Below are positions 26,219-35,611 of a stretch of DNA of 64,000 nt, piece by piece. Source of the DNA: Dokdonia sp. Hel_I_53 (GTDB lineage: Bacteria; Bacteroidota; Bacteroidia; Flavobacteriales; Flavobacteriaceae); assembly GCF_007827465.1 (NCBI RefSeq), contig NZ_VISL01000001.1, positions 1,817,001 through 1,881,000 on the forward strand. Reading direction: 5' to 3'. The translations under genes and the position numbers were made by a program. Positions within the stretch are counted from its first letter, which is position 1. Each line of letters begins with the position of its first letter. The notes under the pieces are model-generated. The model was not told the origin of the DNA and did no database searches. It worked only from the letters and a program-made list of their open reading frames with translations.

Positions 26219-26248
26219 CTTGTGTGATCTCTCCTATTGTCGAGATGA
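26219..26248. repeat. Inverted partial copy of the dispersed repeat
   Basis: GTGATCTCTC...TGTCGAGATGACAA is close to the reverse complement of the unit at 26070. The two can pair, forming a long imperfect hairpin across the intergenic region. Confidence 0.55.
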
Positions 26249-26255
26249 CAATCGT

Positions 26256-26296
26256 TCGTCATTTCGAGCCTGCCGAGATATCGCATTTAAGTGAGT
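26256..26296. repeat. Intergenic dispersed repeat, unit B
   Basis: Second direct copy (GTCATTTCGAGCCTGCCGAG...) of the unit at 26070. A further inverted fragment (GTGAGACCTCTCGATAAGCT) follows at about 26313-26332 just before the tex stop. Confidence 0.7.
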
Positions 26297-26350
26297 GCAC
26301 AAAAAAGCTACTTGTGAGACCTCTCGATAAGCTCAATGTGATTAAAATCT

Positions 26351-28474
26351 TTACTTCTCCAACTTCAATTGTATCCTCTTTCTTGCGATATCTACTTCCA
26401 GTACTTTAACGATCACCTGCTGTTGTAAGCTTATGTGTGCCGAAACATCAGAAACAAAACCATCTACAAGGTTTGAAATATGTATAAGGCCGCTTTCTTT
26501 AATACCTATGTCTACAAAGGCTCCAAAAGCTGTTACATTATTTACAATCCCTGGCAGTAACTGTCCAGACTGTACATCTTCTATGGTGCGTATGTTTTGA
26601 TTAAAAGTAAACACCTTTGCTTTTTCTCTAATGTCTAGACCAGGCTTTTCTAGTTCGCTTATAATATCGGTGAGTGTAGGAAGTCCTACCTCATCGATTA
26701 CATATTTTTGAAGGTCTATTGATTTTAGAAGGCTTGTATTTCCTATCATTTCGGCAACAGAGACTTTTTGATCTTTGGCGATGCTTGCAACCAACTTATA
26801 TCTTTCTGGATGTACAGACGAATTATCTAATGGATTTTCGGCACCAGTGATTCTTAAAAAGCCTGCCGCTTGTACGAATGCTTTTTCTCCCAGACGTGGT
26901 ACCTTTTTAATCTCTTGACGTGTTTTGAAGGGTCCTTCGCTTTCGCGAAAGCGTACTACACCCTCAGCCAGTTTTGGTCCAATACCTGACACATAACTCA
27001 ATAGCGGAGCACTTGCCGTATTTATATTCACTCCCACGGCATTTACACAGTTTTCTACCGTTTGATCTAGTGATTTTTGAAGTGCGGTCTGGTCTACGTC
27101 GTGTTGATATTGTCCGACACCTATAGATTTAGCATCAATCTTCACAAGCTCAGCTAGCGGGTCTTGCAACCTGCGACCTATGGAAACTGCGCCGCGTACC
27201 GTCACATCATAATTAGGAAACTCATCACGGGCAATCTTACTTGCACTATAGATAGAAGCACCCGCCTCGCTCACGACAAAAACTTCCATCGCATTCTTAA
27301 AATGGATGCGTTTTACAAGTCGCTCCGTCTCGCGGGAAGCCGTACCATTACCGATGGCAATTGCCTCCATTTTATAAGCATCTGTAAGGCTAGCTATTTT
27401 CTTAATAGCACCTTTTTCATCATTTTTAGGGGCGTGTGGATAAATGGTTTCATTGTGCAGTAGTTGTCCTTGTGCATCAATACACACGAGCTTGCAGCCT
27501 GTCCGAAATCCTGGATCTAGTGCAAGAATACGTTTCTCACCTAGCGGCGAACCAAGGAGTAATTGTTTTAAATTTTTTGCAAAAACCTGAATAGCAGTTT
27601 CGTCTGCTGTTTTCTTTGCTTCAGATAGCGTTTCATTAGAAAGTGCTGGAAATAAAAGTCGTTTGTAAGCATCTTTTATCGCAAGCTCAATTTGAGTGGC
27701 GCTATCGCCGCGAGAGCGTATGAGTTTGCGTTCTATTTTCTCCAGTGCGCGCTCATCGTCTATTACAACTTTTACACGAATGTAGCCTTCACTTTCTGCT
27801 CTTAGAATGGCGAGTAGTCTATGTGACGGACAGCGATTAAGCGATTCTGACCAGTCAAAGTAATCACGGAATTTCTGAGCCTTTTCATCATCTGCCATCT
27901 TCTTAACCACTTTGGTTTCAATGGTGGCAAATCGCTTCAACTGCTCACGTATATTGTTACGTATATCTACACGCTCATTAATCCACTCGGCTATAATGTG
28001 ACGTGCTCCTTCTAGCGCACTTTGTGTATCTGGAACCTCCTTATTAGTATATCGATGCGCTAGTCCTTCCGGGTCTTGCGCATTTTGAGACATAATAATT
28101 TTGGCAAGTGGTTCTAGTCCGTTTACACGTGCTGTCTCGGCCTTCGTTTTACGCTTTTTCTTGTACGGTAAATACAAGTCTTCTAGCGTAGTAAGATCTA
28201 GCGTTTTTTCAATCTTATCTTTGAGTTCGCTAGTAAGAACGTCTTGCTCTTCTAGTGATTTAAAAATTGATTTCTTACGTTTTTCTAAGGTCTCATACTG
28301 TTCTTTGAGCTCGATAATTTTTCCAATCTCCACCTCATCTAATCCACCCGTCGCTTCCTTACGGTAACGCGCTATAAAAGGTAGTGTGCAGTCTTCTGAT
28401 AGGAGATCTAGTGTGTTTTTTACACCTTTTTCTGATAAGCCTGAGCTTTTTATTACGTATTGTAAAACCTCCAC
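26351..28474 (-). CDS. tex: Tex-family RNA-binding transcriptional accessory protein
   Basis: 707 residues. The Tex N-terminal helical region (PFIARYRKEATGGLDE) is followed by the YqgF-like RNase H fold (RILALDPGFRTGCKL), helix-hairpin-helix motifs (VSGIGPKLAEGVV, VPRLGEKAFVQAAGFLRI) and a C-terminal S1 domain (GIVNNVTAFGAFVDIGI). Tex proteins bind nucleic acid and influence transcription and RNA turnover. It lies 4 bp after metG. The palindrome writes VRFRESEGPF between the HhH motifs, where the family commonly has a similar basic-acidic sequence. Confidence 0.92.
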   Translation of the reverse strand: MEVLQYVIKSSGLSEKGVKNTLDLLSEDCTLPFIARYRKEATGGLDEVEIGKIIELKEQYETLEKRKKSIFKSLEEQDVLTSELKDKIEKTLDLTTLEDLYLPYKKKRKTKAETARVNGLEPLAKIIMSQNAQDPEGLAHRYTNKEVPDTQSALEGARHIIAEWINERVDIRNNIREQLKRFATIETKVVKKMADDEKAQKFRDYFDWSESLNRCPSHRLLAILRAESEGYIRVKVVIDDERALEKIERKLIRSRGDSATQIELAIKDAYKRLLFPALSNETLSEAKKTADETAIQVFAKNLKQLLLGSPLGEKRILALDPGFRTGCKLVCIDAQGQLLHNETIYPHAPKNDEKGAIKKIASLTDAYKMEAIAIGNGTASRETERLVKRIHFKNAMEVFVVSEAGASIYSASKIARDEFPNYDVTVRGAVSIGRRLQDPLAELVKIDAKSIGVGQYQHDVDQTALQKSLDQTVENCVNAVGVNINTASAPLLSYVSGIGPKLAEGVVRFRESEGPFKTRQEIKKVPRLGEKAFVQAAGFLRITGAENPLDNSSVHPERYKLVASIAKDQKVSVAEMIGNTSLLKSIDLQKYVIDEVGLPTLTDIISELEKPGLDIREKAKVFTFNQNIRTIEDVQSGQLLPGIVNNVTAFGAFVDIGIKESGLIHISNLVDGFVSDVSAHISLQQQVIVKVLEVDIARKRIQLKLEK
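26939..26952. repeat. Iterated palindrome, copy 10
   Basis: Exact core in tex, RFRES frame; 16-bp symmetry. Confidence 0.95.
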
Positions 28475-28478
28475 ACGC

Positions 28479-30557
28479 TTAACTTATCATATTCCCATTA
28501 ACCACTCCTTCAGTATCAGGATTTACAAAAACCAATTTCCCGCTGGCATCTTCTGTCATTAAGATCATTCCTTCACTCTCTACACCACGTAGTGCTCTAG
28601 GAGCTAGGTTTACGAGTACGGTTACTTGTTTCCCTATTACTTCTTCTGGCGTAAAGCTCTCTGCAATACCAGAAACGATGGTACGTACGTCTATACCTGT
28701 ATCTACCTTTAAGATGAGGAGCTTCTTCGTTTTCTTCATCTTTTCTGCTCCGATGATGGTACCTACTCGCATATCGAGTTTTGTAAAATCATCAAAGGTA
28801 ATTGTGTCCTTTTGTGGCTCTACAACTGCATTTTCGGCAGTGGCTTCTGCTTCGTTTGCTGCTTTGCTTGCTTCTAGCTTATCTAGCTGTACTTGTATCT
28901 GACTATCTTCTATTTTTGAGAAGAGTAATTGAGATTTATTAATGGTGTGACCAGCTGGAAGTAAGACCTCCTTAGATGATATATCACTCCATTGTAATGC
29001 GTTTTCATCTGCACTTGAACTCACATTAAGAATATCTTTCAGTTTTCCGCTTGTATGCGGTAATAATGGCTCACTCAACACAGAAAGTGCAGCTGCTATT
29101 TGTAAGGCTACGTACATTACAGTTTTAGTGCGCTCTTCATCTGTTTTGATTGTCTTCCACGGCTCTTCGTCTGCTAGGTATTTGTTTCCTAGACGAGCGA
29201 GATTCATGAATTCTATTTGGCTTTCGCGAAAGCGGTATTTTTCTATACTGCTACCTATCACTGCAGGATATGCTTTTATAGCATCTAACACTTCTGTATC
29301 TAACGCATTAAACGCACCCGGCTCTGGTATCGAGCCATCATAATACTTGTGGGTAAGCACGGTAACTCTGTTAATGAAGTTTCCGAAAATGGCTACAAGT
29401 TCGCTATTATTTCTAGTTTGGAAATCTTTCCAAGTAAAGTCGTTGTCCTTAGATTCTGGTGCGTTTGCCGTAAGTACATAACGCAACACATCCTGTTGAT
29501 CTGGAAATTCTTCTAGATACTCGTGTAACCATACTGCCCAGTTTTTTGAAGTAGAAAGCTTGCGCCCTTCAAGATTCAAAAACTCATTTGCAGGCACGTT
29601 ATCTGGTAAAATATATTCGCCGTGACCTTTGAGCATCGCAGGGAAAATCAAACAGTGAAAAACGATATTATCCTTCCCGATAAAGTGAAGTAGCTTTGTG
29701 TTTTCATCCTTCCAGTACGGCTCCCAGTCTTTACCCTCACGCGCTGCCCACTCCTTTGTAGAAGAAATGTAGCCTATAGGCGCATCAAACCAAACGTACA
29801 ACACCTTTCCATCTGCTCCCTCAACTGGTACTGGGATTCCCCAGTCTAGATCACGAGTTACGGCACGAGGACGTAGTCCATCATCTATCCAAGATTTGCA
29901 CTGCCCGTACACATTGGTTTTCCAGTCTTTTTTATGTCCTTTTATGATCCACTCTTTAAAGAAGTCATTGTATTGATCAAGCGGTAAAAACCAGTGTTTT
30001 GTTTCTTTAAGTGTAGGTACAGCTCCTGTTATAGCGCTTTTTGGGTTTATGAGATCTGTTGCGTTGTGTGAAGTACCGCAGCTCTCACACTGATCTCCGT
30101 AAGCCTCCTCATAACCGCACTTAGGGCAAGTACCCGTTACAAAACGATCTGCAAGAAATTGGTTTGCCTCTGCATCATACAACTGCTCATTTGTTTCTTC
30201 AACGAACTTACCTTGGTCGTACATATTTTTAAAAAACTCAGATGCTGTATCGTGGTGAATTTTTGCAGAGGTACGTGAGTAGTTATCAAAAGTAATCCCA
30301 AAGTCTTCAAAAGACTTTTTGATAATCGCATTGTACTTATCTACCACATCTTGTGGAGTAACGCCTTCTTTTTTGGCTTTGATGGTGATAGGTACACCGT
30401 GCTCATCACTTCCACAAATAAAAGCAACATCTGCTCCCTGCATACGCTGGTATCTTGCATATATATCTGCTGGAACATACACACCAGCGAGGTGTCCTAT
30501 ATGTATAGGTCCGTTAGTATAAGGTAAAGCGGCAGTAATGGTAAATCTCTGTGACAT
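28479..30557 (-). CDS. metG: Methionyl-tRNA synthetase with C-terminal tRNA-binding domain
   Basis: 692 residues from the ATG before [15 protein letters not shown]; an upstream extension of 44 residues is not family sequence. The HIGH-type motif is PIHIGHLAG, the zinc knuckle is CPKCGY...CESC, and the KMSKS-type motif is KLSTSKNW. The C-terminal EMAP/Trbp111 domain ([17 protein letters not shown]) dimerises and aids tRNA binding. It charges initiator and elongator tRNA-Met. The palindrome encodes [11 protein letters not shown], where the family naturally has a similar RFRE motif. Confidence 0.95.
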   Translation of the reverse strand: MSQRFTITAALPYTNGPIHIGHLAGVYVPADIYARYQRMQGADVAFICGSDEHGVPITIKAKKEGVTPQDVVDKYNAIIKKSFEDFGITFDNYSRTSAKIHHDTASEFFKNMYDQGKFVEETNEQLYDAEANQFLADRFVTGTCPKCGYEEAYGDQCESCGTSHNATDLINPKSAITGAVPTLKETKHWFLPLDQYNDFFKEWIIKGHKKDWKTNVYGQCKSWIDDGLRPRAVTRDLDWGIPVPVEGADGKVLYVWFDAPIGYISSTKEWAAREGKDWEPYWKDENTKLLHFIGKDNIVFHCLIFPAMLKGHGEYILPDNVPANEFLNLEGRKLSTSKNWAVWLHEYLEEFPDQQDVLRYVLTANAPESKDNDFTWKDFQTRNNSELVAIFGNFINRVTVLTHKYYDGSIPEPGAFNALDTEVLDAIKAYPAVIGSSIEKYRFRESQIEFMNLARLGNKYLADEEPWKTIKTDEERTKTVMYVALQIAAALSVLSEPLLPHTSGKLKDILNVSSSADENALQWSDISSKEVLLPAGHTINKSQLLFSKIEDSQIQVQLDKLEASKAANEAEATAENAVVEPQKDTITFDDFTKLDMRVGTIIGAEKMKKTKKLLILKVDTGIDVRTIVSGIAESFTPEEVIGKQVTVLVNLAPRALRGVESEGMILMTEDASGKLVFVNPDTEGVVNGNMIS
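29220..29233. repeat. Iterated palindrome, copy 11
   Basis: Exact 14-mer in metG, RFRES frame. The flanks are GGC...GCG, so only the core is symmetric. Confidence 0.95.
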
Positions 30558-30576
30558 GTAACGTATTTTGAAGCCA

Positions 30577-30584
30577 CAAAAATA
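30577..30584 (-). promoter_or_regulatory. Candidate -7 box of metG
   Basis: TATTTTTG on the minus strand, 19 bp upstream of the metG ATG; it fits TAnnTTTG. No clear -33. Confidence 0.35.
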
Positions 30585-30692
30585 GGTAATTTGAGAGCGA
30601 AATTCTTCTCGATTGACACTGAATAGAAATTTACAGAACTCGAGGTCATAAAAGTAGAATTTATAGTATATTGAATTGTGAAAAACCAACTG

Positions 30693-31592
30693 ATGATTAC
30701 ACCTCCTTCTCTTAAAAAAGGCGACAAAGTTGCTCTAGTGGCTACTGCACGCAAGATAAAATTAAAAGAACTTGACGAAGGGATTGCTTTGCTCAAAAGC
30801 TGGGGGCTCGTGCCTGTGATAGGTAACACGATAGGACTTGAAGATAATCAGTATGCGGGTACTGATGAGCAACGTAGGGCAGATTTTCAAACAATGCTGG
30901 ATAACACTGAAATTAAAGCCATTTGGTGTGTACGAGGAGGCTATGGAACTGTGCGGATTATCGATCAGCTTGATTTTTACAGGTTTGTAAAGTATCCAAA
31001 ATGGATCGTCGGGTATTCTGACGTAACCGTATTGCACAGTCACTTACATAAAATTGGATTTAAAACGATACACGCCACAATGCCTGTATCGCTGGATAAT
31101 AATACCGCTTTCGCGAAAGCGACACTCAAACAAGCATTTTTTGGCAAAAAGCCAAACATTACATATGACACATCAAACACCCTAAACAGACTAGGAACAG
31201 CCTCTGGCGAACTCGTAGGCGGAAACCTGTCTATGTTATATAGCCTTACAGGTAGCAGTTCTAGTTTAGATACGGAGGGGAAAATTCTATTTATTGAAGA
31301 TCTCGATGAGTATTTATATCACATAGATCGTATGATCATAAACCTGAAACGCAATTTCATGCTAGACCATTGTGCAGGAATGATTGTAGGAGGTATGACG
31401 AAAATGCACGATAATAGAATTCCGTTTGGAAAAACAGCTCAAGAGATTGTTATTGATGCGGTAAAGGATTGCAAATTCCCTGTTGCCTTTGATTTTCCTG
31501 CTGGACACGTGGACGATAATCGTGCGTTAATCTTAGGAAGTGAGGTAAGCTTATCTGTAGATAATGCAAACTCTTCATTAATATACCGCTAA
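30693..31592 (+). CDS. Murein LD-carboxypeptidase (peptidase S66)
   Basis: 299 residues from ATG 30693; an in-frame GTG at 30678 would add five. The nucleophile Ser is in [11 protein letters not shown] (about residue 109), and the His of the Ser-Glu-His triad is in [11 protein letters not shown] near the C-terminus. It cuts the L,D-bond of muramoyl-tetrapeptide in cytoplasmic peptidoglycan recycling. The yraN-like gene begins directly at the base after its stop. NTAFAKATL is encoded by the palindrome. Confidence 0.9.
   Translation: MITPPSLKKGDKVALVATARKIKLKELDEGIALLKSWGLVPVIGNTIGLEDNQYAGTDEQRRADFQTMLDNTEIKAIWCVRGGYGTVRIIDQLDFYRFVKYPKWIVGYSDVTVLHSHLHKIGFKTIHATMPVSLDNNTAFAKATLKQAFFGKKPNITYDTSNTLNRLGTASGELVGGNLSMLYSLTGSSSSLDTEGKILFIEDLDEYLYHIDRMIINLKRNFMLDHCAGMIVGGMTKMHDNRIPFGKTAQEIVIDAVKDCKFPVAFDFPAGHVDDNRALILGSEVSLSVDNANSSLIYR
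31107..31120. repeat. Iterated palindrome, copy 12
   Basis: Exact core in the LD-carboxypeptidase gene, AFAKA frame; 16-bp symmetry. Confidence 0.95.
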
Positions 31593-31952
31593 TTGACACC
31601 AAAAGAACTAGGCGAATACGGTGAAGAACAAGCAACCCTGCATTTGATTAAGAAGGGTTATAGCATACTTGAGCGTAATTGGTTTTTTGGGAAAAATGAA
31701 ATTGATATTATTTGCCAAAAGGAAGAAAGTACCTTGGTTATTGTAGAGGTGAAAGCAAGAAATTCAGATTTCTTTGGTGATCCGCAGAGCTTTGTAAGTC
31801 CTGGAAAGCAAAAAACAATTATAAAAGTTGCCAATGAATACGTGCTTGAGAACAATCTTGATGTAGAGGTTCGTTTTGATATAATAGGCGTACTCAAAAA
31901 TTCTAAACAAGAACGGTTAGAACATTTTGAAGACGCCTTTTACTTCTTTTAA
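31593..31952 (+). CDS. YraN/UPF0102-family endonuclease-like protein
   Basis: 119 residues, TTG start immediately after the LD-carboxypeptidase stop. GEYGEEQATLHLIKKGY and NEIDIICQKEESTLVIVEVKAR contain the E...D...ExK pattern of a restriction-endonuclease-like nuclease fold. UPF0102 members are proposed to process recombining or damaged DNA, but a role is not established. The gene is convergent with the XRE regulator. Confidence 0.88.
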   Translation: MTPKELGEYGEEQATLHLIKKGYSILERNWFFGKNEIDIICQKEESTLVIVEVKARNSDFFGDPQSFVSPGKQKTIIKVANEYVLENNLDVEVRFDIIGVLKNSKQERLEHFEDAFYFF

Positions 31953-31968
31953 GAAAGTAAGATAGCTG

Positions 31969-32796
31969 TTATGTAGTTATTTGATTTTTTAGTACTTCAT
32001 ACACCTTCAGAATAATAGCTACATTAACCCCCTGTACAAGTATACTGGCTGGCCCACCCACAATAGCAAATAAAATCGTAAGAAGCATTCCACCTATTAC
32101 TATGTGCATAATACCAGAGACTTGCGGTAGTTGCCCAAGACCCTTGAGTTTGAAAAGCCCCCAGCCAAAAAACACATACATAAGCCCTATTATAATACAA
32201 TACACAACTCCATAAGCCTCTTTAGGAATGAGTTGAAATTCAAGATCTATCAAACCATAGCAAGCTAACACGGCATTGATAATAATCAACAGTATGGAGA
32301 TCATTTTAAGAAAAGCGTTTTTGAATAAATTACCTATAAGTACAAAGGACCGCATGTATATACTAAACAACACTATTGAAATTATTCCTAAGATTACTGT
32401 ATATGTTTTCCCAAAGTAATAGGTCTCATCTATTACATAATGCCAGTCGTCTATTGCCTCAAAAACAAATGCAATCATACTTAATATACCAGCAATCCAC
32501 CCTATATGTAGTTGAGTAAATAAAAATGACACATCCTTACTTTCGTCTATCTCCACAAACATTACCTCCTTGACCTTTTTTTCAAAAATGGATTCTTGCT
32601 GCAAATCATCAAGGTCTCTATCCAAAGCAGATAGAATGGTTTTAATAGTATAAACTCTAGGCGTTGTTTCTCCTGCTTCAATACGCTGTATGGTGCGCAC
32701 AGAAATATTGCATTGTTCTACAAGTTCCTCTTGAGTAAGCCCTTTTTGTGTACGTAGTTCTAAAATTTTTTGTCCTAATTCTGGTTGTTTCATCAT
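31969..32796 (-). CDS. XRE-family regulator fused to a multi-helix membrane domain
   Basis: 275 residues. Residues 8-62 are a Cro/C1-type helix-turn-helix (GLTQEELVEQCNISVRTIQRIEAGETTPR). After a charged linker the protein has about six to seven membrane helices (roughly 95-115 to 245-270). It therefore looks like a one-component, membrane-anchored transcription regulator. The ligand or signal is unknown; this architecture occurs in Bacteroidota. An elaborate inverted repeat right before its start suggests autoregulation. No other gene is in the transcript. Confidence 0.75.
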   Translation of the reverse strand: MMKQPELGQKILELRTQKGLTQEELVEQCNISVRTIQRIEAGETTPRVYTIKTILSALDRDLDDLQQESIFEKKVKEVMFVEIDESKDVSFLFTQLHIGWIAGILSMIAFVFEAIDDWHYVIDETYYFGKTYTVILGIISIVLFSIYMRSFVLIGNLFKNAFLKMISILLIIINAVLACYGLIDLEFQLIPKEAYGVVYCIIIGLMYVFFGWGLFKLKGLGQLPQVSGIMHIVIGGMLLTILFAIVGGPASILVQGVNVAIILKVYEVLKNQITT

Positions 32797-32803
32797 AATA
32801 GTT

Positions 32804-32852
32804 TTGTCTTGTAATGATGCGCATCAAATGTACAAGAAGTTATACAAGACAA
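32804..32852. promoter_or_regulatory. Candidate operator of the XRE membrane regulator
   Basis: Perfect 10-bp arms TTGTCTTGTA (32804-32813) and TACAAGACAA (32843-32852), a third half-site TACAAGA at 32831-32837, and between them the perfect palindrome GATGCGCATC (32816-32825). It begins 7 bp upstream of the start codon. Three TACAAGA half-sites are a credible repressor-binding array. Confidence 0.6.
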
Positions 32853-32949
32853 TAGTACTATGGTTTTGAAATAAGTTTAAATATTTAGGCAGTAATTAAC
32901 CCGACATTTGCCCGTCACTTTAGAAAATACAGCACTTTACATGGATCAC

Positions 32950-32963
32950 GCTTTCGCGAAAGC
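32950..32963. repeat. Iterated palindrome, copy 13 (intergenic)
   Basis: Exact 14-mer 7 bp downstream of the LysR stop codon. One flank is broken (ACGC...GCTT). Confidence 0.95.
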
Positions 32964-32970
32964 TTACCCT

Positions 32971-33894
32971 TTAATACGTATTTAACCAACCAAAATGCTT
33001 CTCATTAAGCGCTGTTTTATGCTCTTCAAGAAAAGTAATAAAGGCCTTTGCAGTAGGAGAAAGCTGTTTGCTTTTTTGCCAAATGAGATTCCAGTGTGTG
33101 GTAATAGGCAATCCTTTGCTTGGGATAATTTGGACATCACCACTAATAAGAGCATTTTTAAGCCCCACGAGCGGAAGAATAGAAATCCCTATTCCAGAAA
33201 TTACAGCTTGCTTTACCGCCTCATTTGAGGTAAGTTCTATTTTTTTTCGGGTAGGAAGTTGTCGCTCTGCAATATAATTTTCCATAGATACCCGTGTTGC
33301 AGATCCTTTTTCCCTGTACACCACGGGTAGTTTATCAAAATCTTTTTTTGATATGGTTTTACCAGAGTAGGTGTGCTGCCTTCCTCCAACTAAAAATAAC
33401 TTGTTTGGAATAAGTGTCACTTTATCTATCGCAATGTGTTCTGGAACTACAGATACCAAAGCAAAATCTGTTTCGTTTTTTTCAAGATGACGTATCACTC
33501 TGGTTTTATTTGTAACATCCATTTCTAGATCTACACCAGAGTGCATATTCATAAAGTCTGCGACATAATAAGGCATCAAATACTTACCTGTGGAGACGAT
33601 GGATATTTTTAATTTACCCGACAGCTGACCTTGATAAGCCATCGTTTTGTAATTAATTGCATCAACTTCGGCAATTATTTTACGTGCTGCAGCGGCAATT
33701 TCTTCACCAAAATCTGTTACGAATAATTGTCTTCCCACTACTTCTGTAAGCGGAATAGGGAACTGATTTTGAAAATTTTTAACCTGTATCGAAACCGCTG
33801 GCTGCGTGAGATGTAGCTCTTCAGCAGCTTTTGTAATGCTTTTAAATTCTGTGACTTTCAAGAAGACTTGAAGCTGATGTAATGTATAATGCAT
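32971..33894 (-). CDS. LysR-family regulator, CbbR/CcmR-like by context
   Basis: 307 residues. The N-terminal winged HTH (FKSITKAAEELHLTQPAVSIQVKNFQ) and the two-lobed effector domain (KLKISIVSTGKYLMPYYVADF onward, GIGISILPLVGL) are typical. It is transcribed divergently from the small membrane protein, the conserved small protein and the SbtA-like bicarbonate transporter. LysR regulators of the CbbR/CcmR group control inorganic-carbon uptake elsewhere, so this is its probable target, by inference. The divergent gap (33895-33983) is only 89 bp and AT-rich. Confidence 0.85.
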   Translation of the reverse strand: MHYTLHQLQVFLKVTEFKSITKAAEELHLTQPAVSIQVKNFQNQFPIPLTEVVGRQLFVTDFGEEIAAAARKIIAEVDAINYKTMAYQGQLSGKLKISIVSTGKYLMPYYVADFMNMHSGVDLEMDVTNKTRVIRHLEKNETDFALVSVVPEHIAIDKVTLIPNKLFLVGGRQHTYSGKTISKKDFDKLPVVYREKGSATRVSMENYIAERQLPTRKKIELTSNEAVKQAVISGIGISILPLVGLKNALISGDVQIIPSKGLPITTHWNLIWQKSKQLSPTAKAFITFLEEHKTALNEKHFGWLNTY

Positions 33895-33983
33895 TAATAT
33901 TTTTTATGTAGTTCATTATAAATATAAATAAAAATATATGAACTCTAGCATCCATCTTTGCATCATCAAAACAATGAGAACCT

Positions 33984-34232
33984 ATGATACAAAAACTAAT
34001 AATTGAATCATTTAGAAATGACAGGTACACACCTCAACAGGTCAAGACCAGTATATCTCTAAACTGGACAGCTCTATTATTTGTCTTAAAAAATTTGATA
34101 CTACTCGCTATCCCTATAGTAGCCATTACACTGTCCATATTTTCAGACTACCTGTTTCTTACAGAAATTCTATCTGCTAGTTTGTTAATAAGCCTACTTG
34201 TGTTTATAAACATTGCTAGTAAAGCATCTTAA
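33984..34232 (+). CDS. Small two-helix membrane protein upstream of the bicarbonate transporter
   Basis: 82 residues. A polar N-terminus (about 1-27) is followed by two hydrophobic segments (about 28-50 and 54-78). No known family is recognised. It is first in the plus-strand run divergent from lysR, 28 bp before the next gene, so probably co-regulated with the transporter. Confidence 0.55.
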   Translation: MIQKLIIESFRNDRYTPQQVKTSISLNWTALLFVLKNLILLAIPIVAITLSIFSDYLFLTEILSASLLISLLVFINIASKAS

Positions 34233-34260
34233 TCACTTATTCATTAAAAAAACATTTATT

Positions 34261-34569
34261 ATGAAAACATTACACACAGAAACTGTAACAATAACAAATC
34301 AAAAAATCAATCTAATTGAGGGAGAATTTACAGCAACTGAGGCTGGAGACATCTTACACGCTATGCTTGACAAAAAAATTAACTTTCACAAATTACAACG
34401 CTTAAGTCGTACTGAAGGAAATATAAATGACTCTTGCAAGTACGATAGTGGACGCATTATTGAACTACTAGATGAGAAAGGAAAGCTAAAAGACTTTTTA
34501 ACTAACGTACGTGCAGACGGAGGCAAATTAGAAATAAAAAGTACTGTAGAGATACGTATTAAAGATTGA
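34261..34569 (+). CDS. Conserved small cytoplasmic protein in the bicarbonate locus
   Basis: 102 residues from the ATG before KTLHTETVTITNQ. The sequence alternates strand and helix (INLIEGEFTATEAGDILHAML, INFHKLQRLSRTEGN). I recall similar hypothetical proteins in flavobacteria but no function. In cyanobacteria SbtA is accompanied by the PII-like SbtB of about 100 residues; no PII signature is visible here, so it should not be called SbtB. It lies 31 bp before the transporter gene. Confidence 0.6.
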   Translation: MKTLHTETVTITNQKINLIEGEFTATEAGDILHAMLDKKINFHKLQRLSRTEGNINDSCKYDSGRIIELLDEKGKLKDFLTNVRADGGKLEIKSTVEIRIKD

Positions 34570-34600
34570 TTACCACACGAAGAGCCTAATTCTTTTTTTT

Positions 34601-35563
34601 ATGGACTTACACTTACTCGTCGATAACTTGACAAACCCTGCACTCTTGTTTTTCTTTTTAGGATTACTTGCGGTACAACTCAAAAGTGACTTAGCCATAC
34701 CGCCTAGTTCTTCAAAGTTTATTTCTCTTTACCTTCTACTTTCAATTGGATTTAAAGGAGGACAAGAGCTCGCTCACTCAGCATTTGATATGGAGATTGT
34801 ATGGTCTTTAATTTTTGGAGTAGTTCTTGCTCTTTCAGTTCCCCTTTATGCGTTTTTTACTCTCAAAAAGCGCGTCGGAGTTCAAAATGCCGCAGCCATC
34901 GCTGCGGCTTATGGCTCTGTAAGTGCAGTTACTTTTGTCACAACAGTTGCTTACCTTGATATGGAACAAATCTCATATAGTGGGTATATGGTCGCGGTTA
35001 TGGCCATTATGGAAGCGCCGTCTATTATAATAGGAGTGCTTCTTATGATGCTCTTTACGGCAAACAGAGACAAGACTATCTCTATGGGAAGTATTATTAA
35101 ACACTCTGTTACAAATGGGAGTGTGATATTAATTATAGGAAGTCTCGTCATAGGTTTTATGGCGAGTGACGCACAAGCCCAAGGCATTGCTCCTTTTACC
35201 ACAGATATATTTAAAGGTTTTCTAGCTGTCTTTTTACTAGATATGGGAATCTCAAGTGGTAAAAAAATAGGGACCCTGAAAGAATATGGTGTATTCCCTT
35301 ATGTATTTGCAATCGCCGTCCCTGTTATAAACGGTATCATCGTGAGTTTATTAAGTGGGTTTATTACAGAGTCCGTAGGTAACAGGTTGCTGTTTGCTAT
35401 ACTTGCAGCAAGTGCCTCCTATATTGCAGTCCCTGCCGCTATGAAACTCGCTGCGCCTAAAGCAAACGAAGGCCTATACCTACCTATGGCACTTGCCATT
35501 ACCTTTCCCTTTAACATCACACTAGGGATGCCGCTTTACCTCTGTATTATAAACTGGAGCTAA
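34601..35563 (+). CDS. SbtA-like sodium-dependent bicarbonate transporter
   Basis: 320 residues, about ten membrane helices. The start (LLVDNLTNPALLFFFLGLLAVQLKSDLAIP), the GFKGGQELA segment and the inverted second half (GIAPFTTDIFKGFLAVFLLDMGISSGKK) match the SbtA family of high-affinity Na+/HCO3- symporters. In a heterotroph it would feed bicarbonate to anaplerotic carboxylases. The gene follows two small proteins and is controlled, probably, by the divergent LysR regulator. Confidence 0.85.
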   Translation: MDLHLLVDNLTNPALLFFFLGLLAVQLKSDLAIPPSSSKFISLYLLLSIGFKGGQELAHSAFDMEIVWSLIFGVVLALSVPLYAFFTLKKRVGVQNAAAIAAAYGSVSAVTFVTTVAYLDMEQISYSGYMVAVMAIMEAPSIIIGVLLMMLFTANRDKTISMGSIIKHSVTNGSVILIIGSLVIGFMASDAQAQGIAPFTTDIFKGFLAVFLLDMGISSGKKIGTLKEYGVFPYVFAIAVPVINGIIVSLLSGFITESVGNRLLFAILAASASYIAVPAAMKLAAPKANEGLYLPMALAITFPFNITLGMPLYLCIINWS

Positions 35564-35578
35564 TATATTTTTAATCAC

Positions 35579-35592
35579 GCTTTCGCGAAAGC
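35579..35592. repeat. Iterated palindrome, copy 14 (intergenic)
   Basis: Exact core 15 bp after the transporter stop and 19 bp before the next start; 18-bp symmetry (ACGC...GCGT). Confidence 0.95.
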
Positions 35593-35611
35593 GTACTCAA
35601 TACTTTACTCT

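Noticed and set aside
26224..26409. Plus-strand frame of 61 codons between deacetylase and tex
   Set aside because: It is made of the dispersed repeat and the antisense of the tex end; no protein-like features.
34261..34569. Calling the 102-residue protein SbtB
   Set aside because: Position and size fit, but no PII-like T-loop or nucleotide-binding signature is visible.
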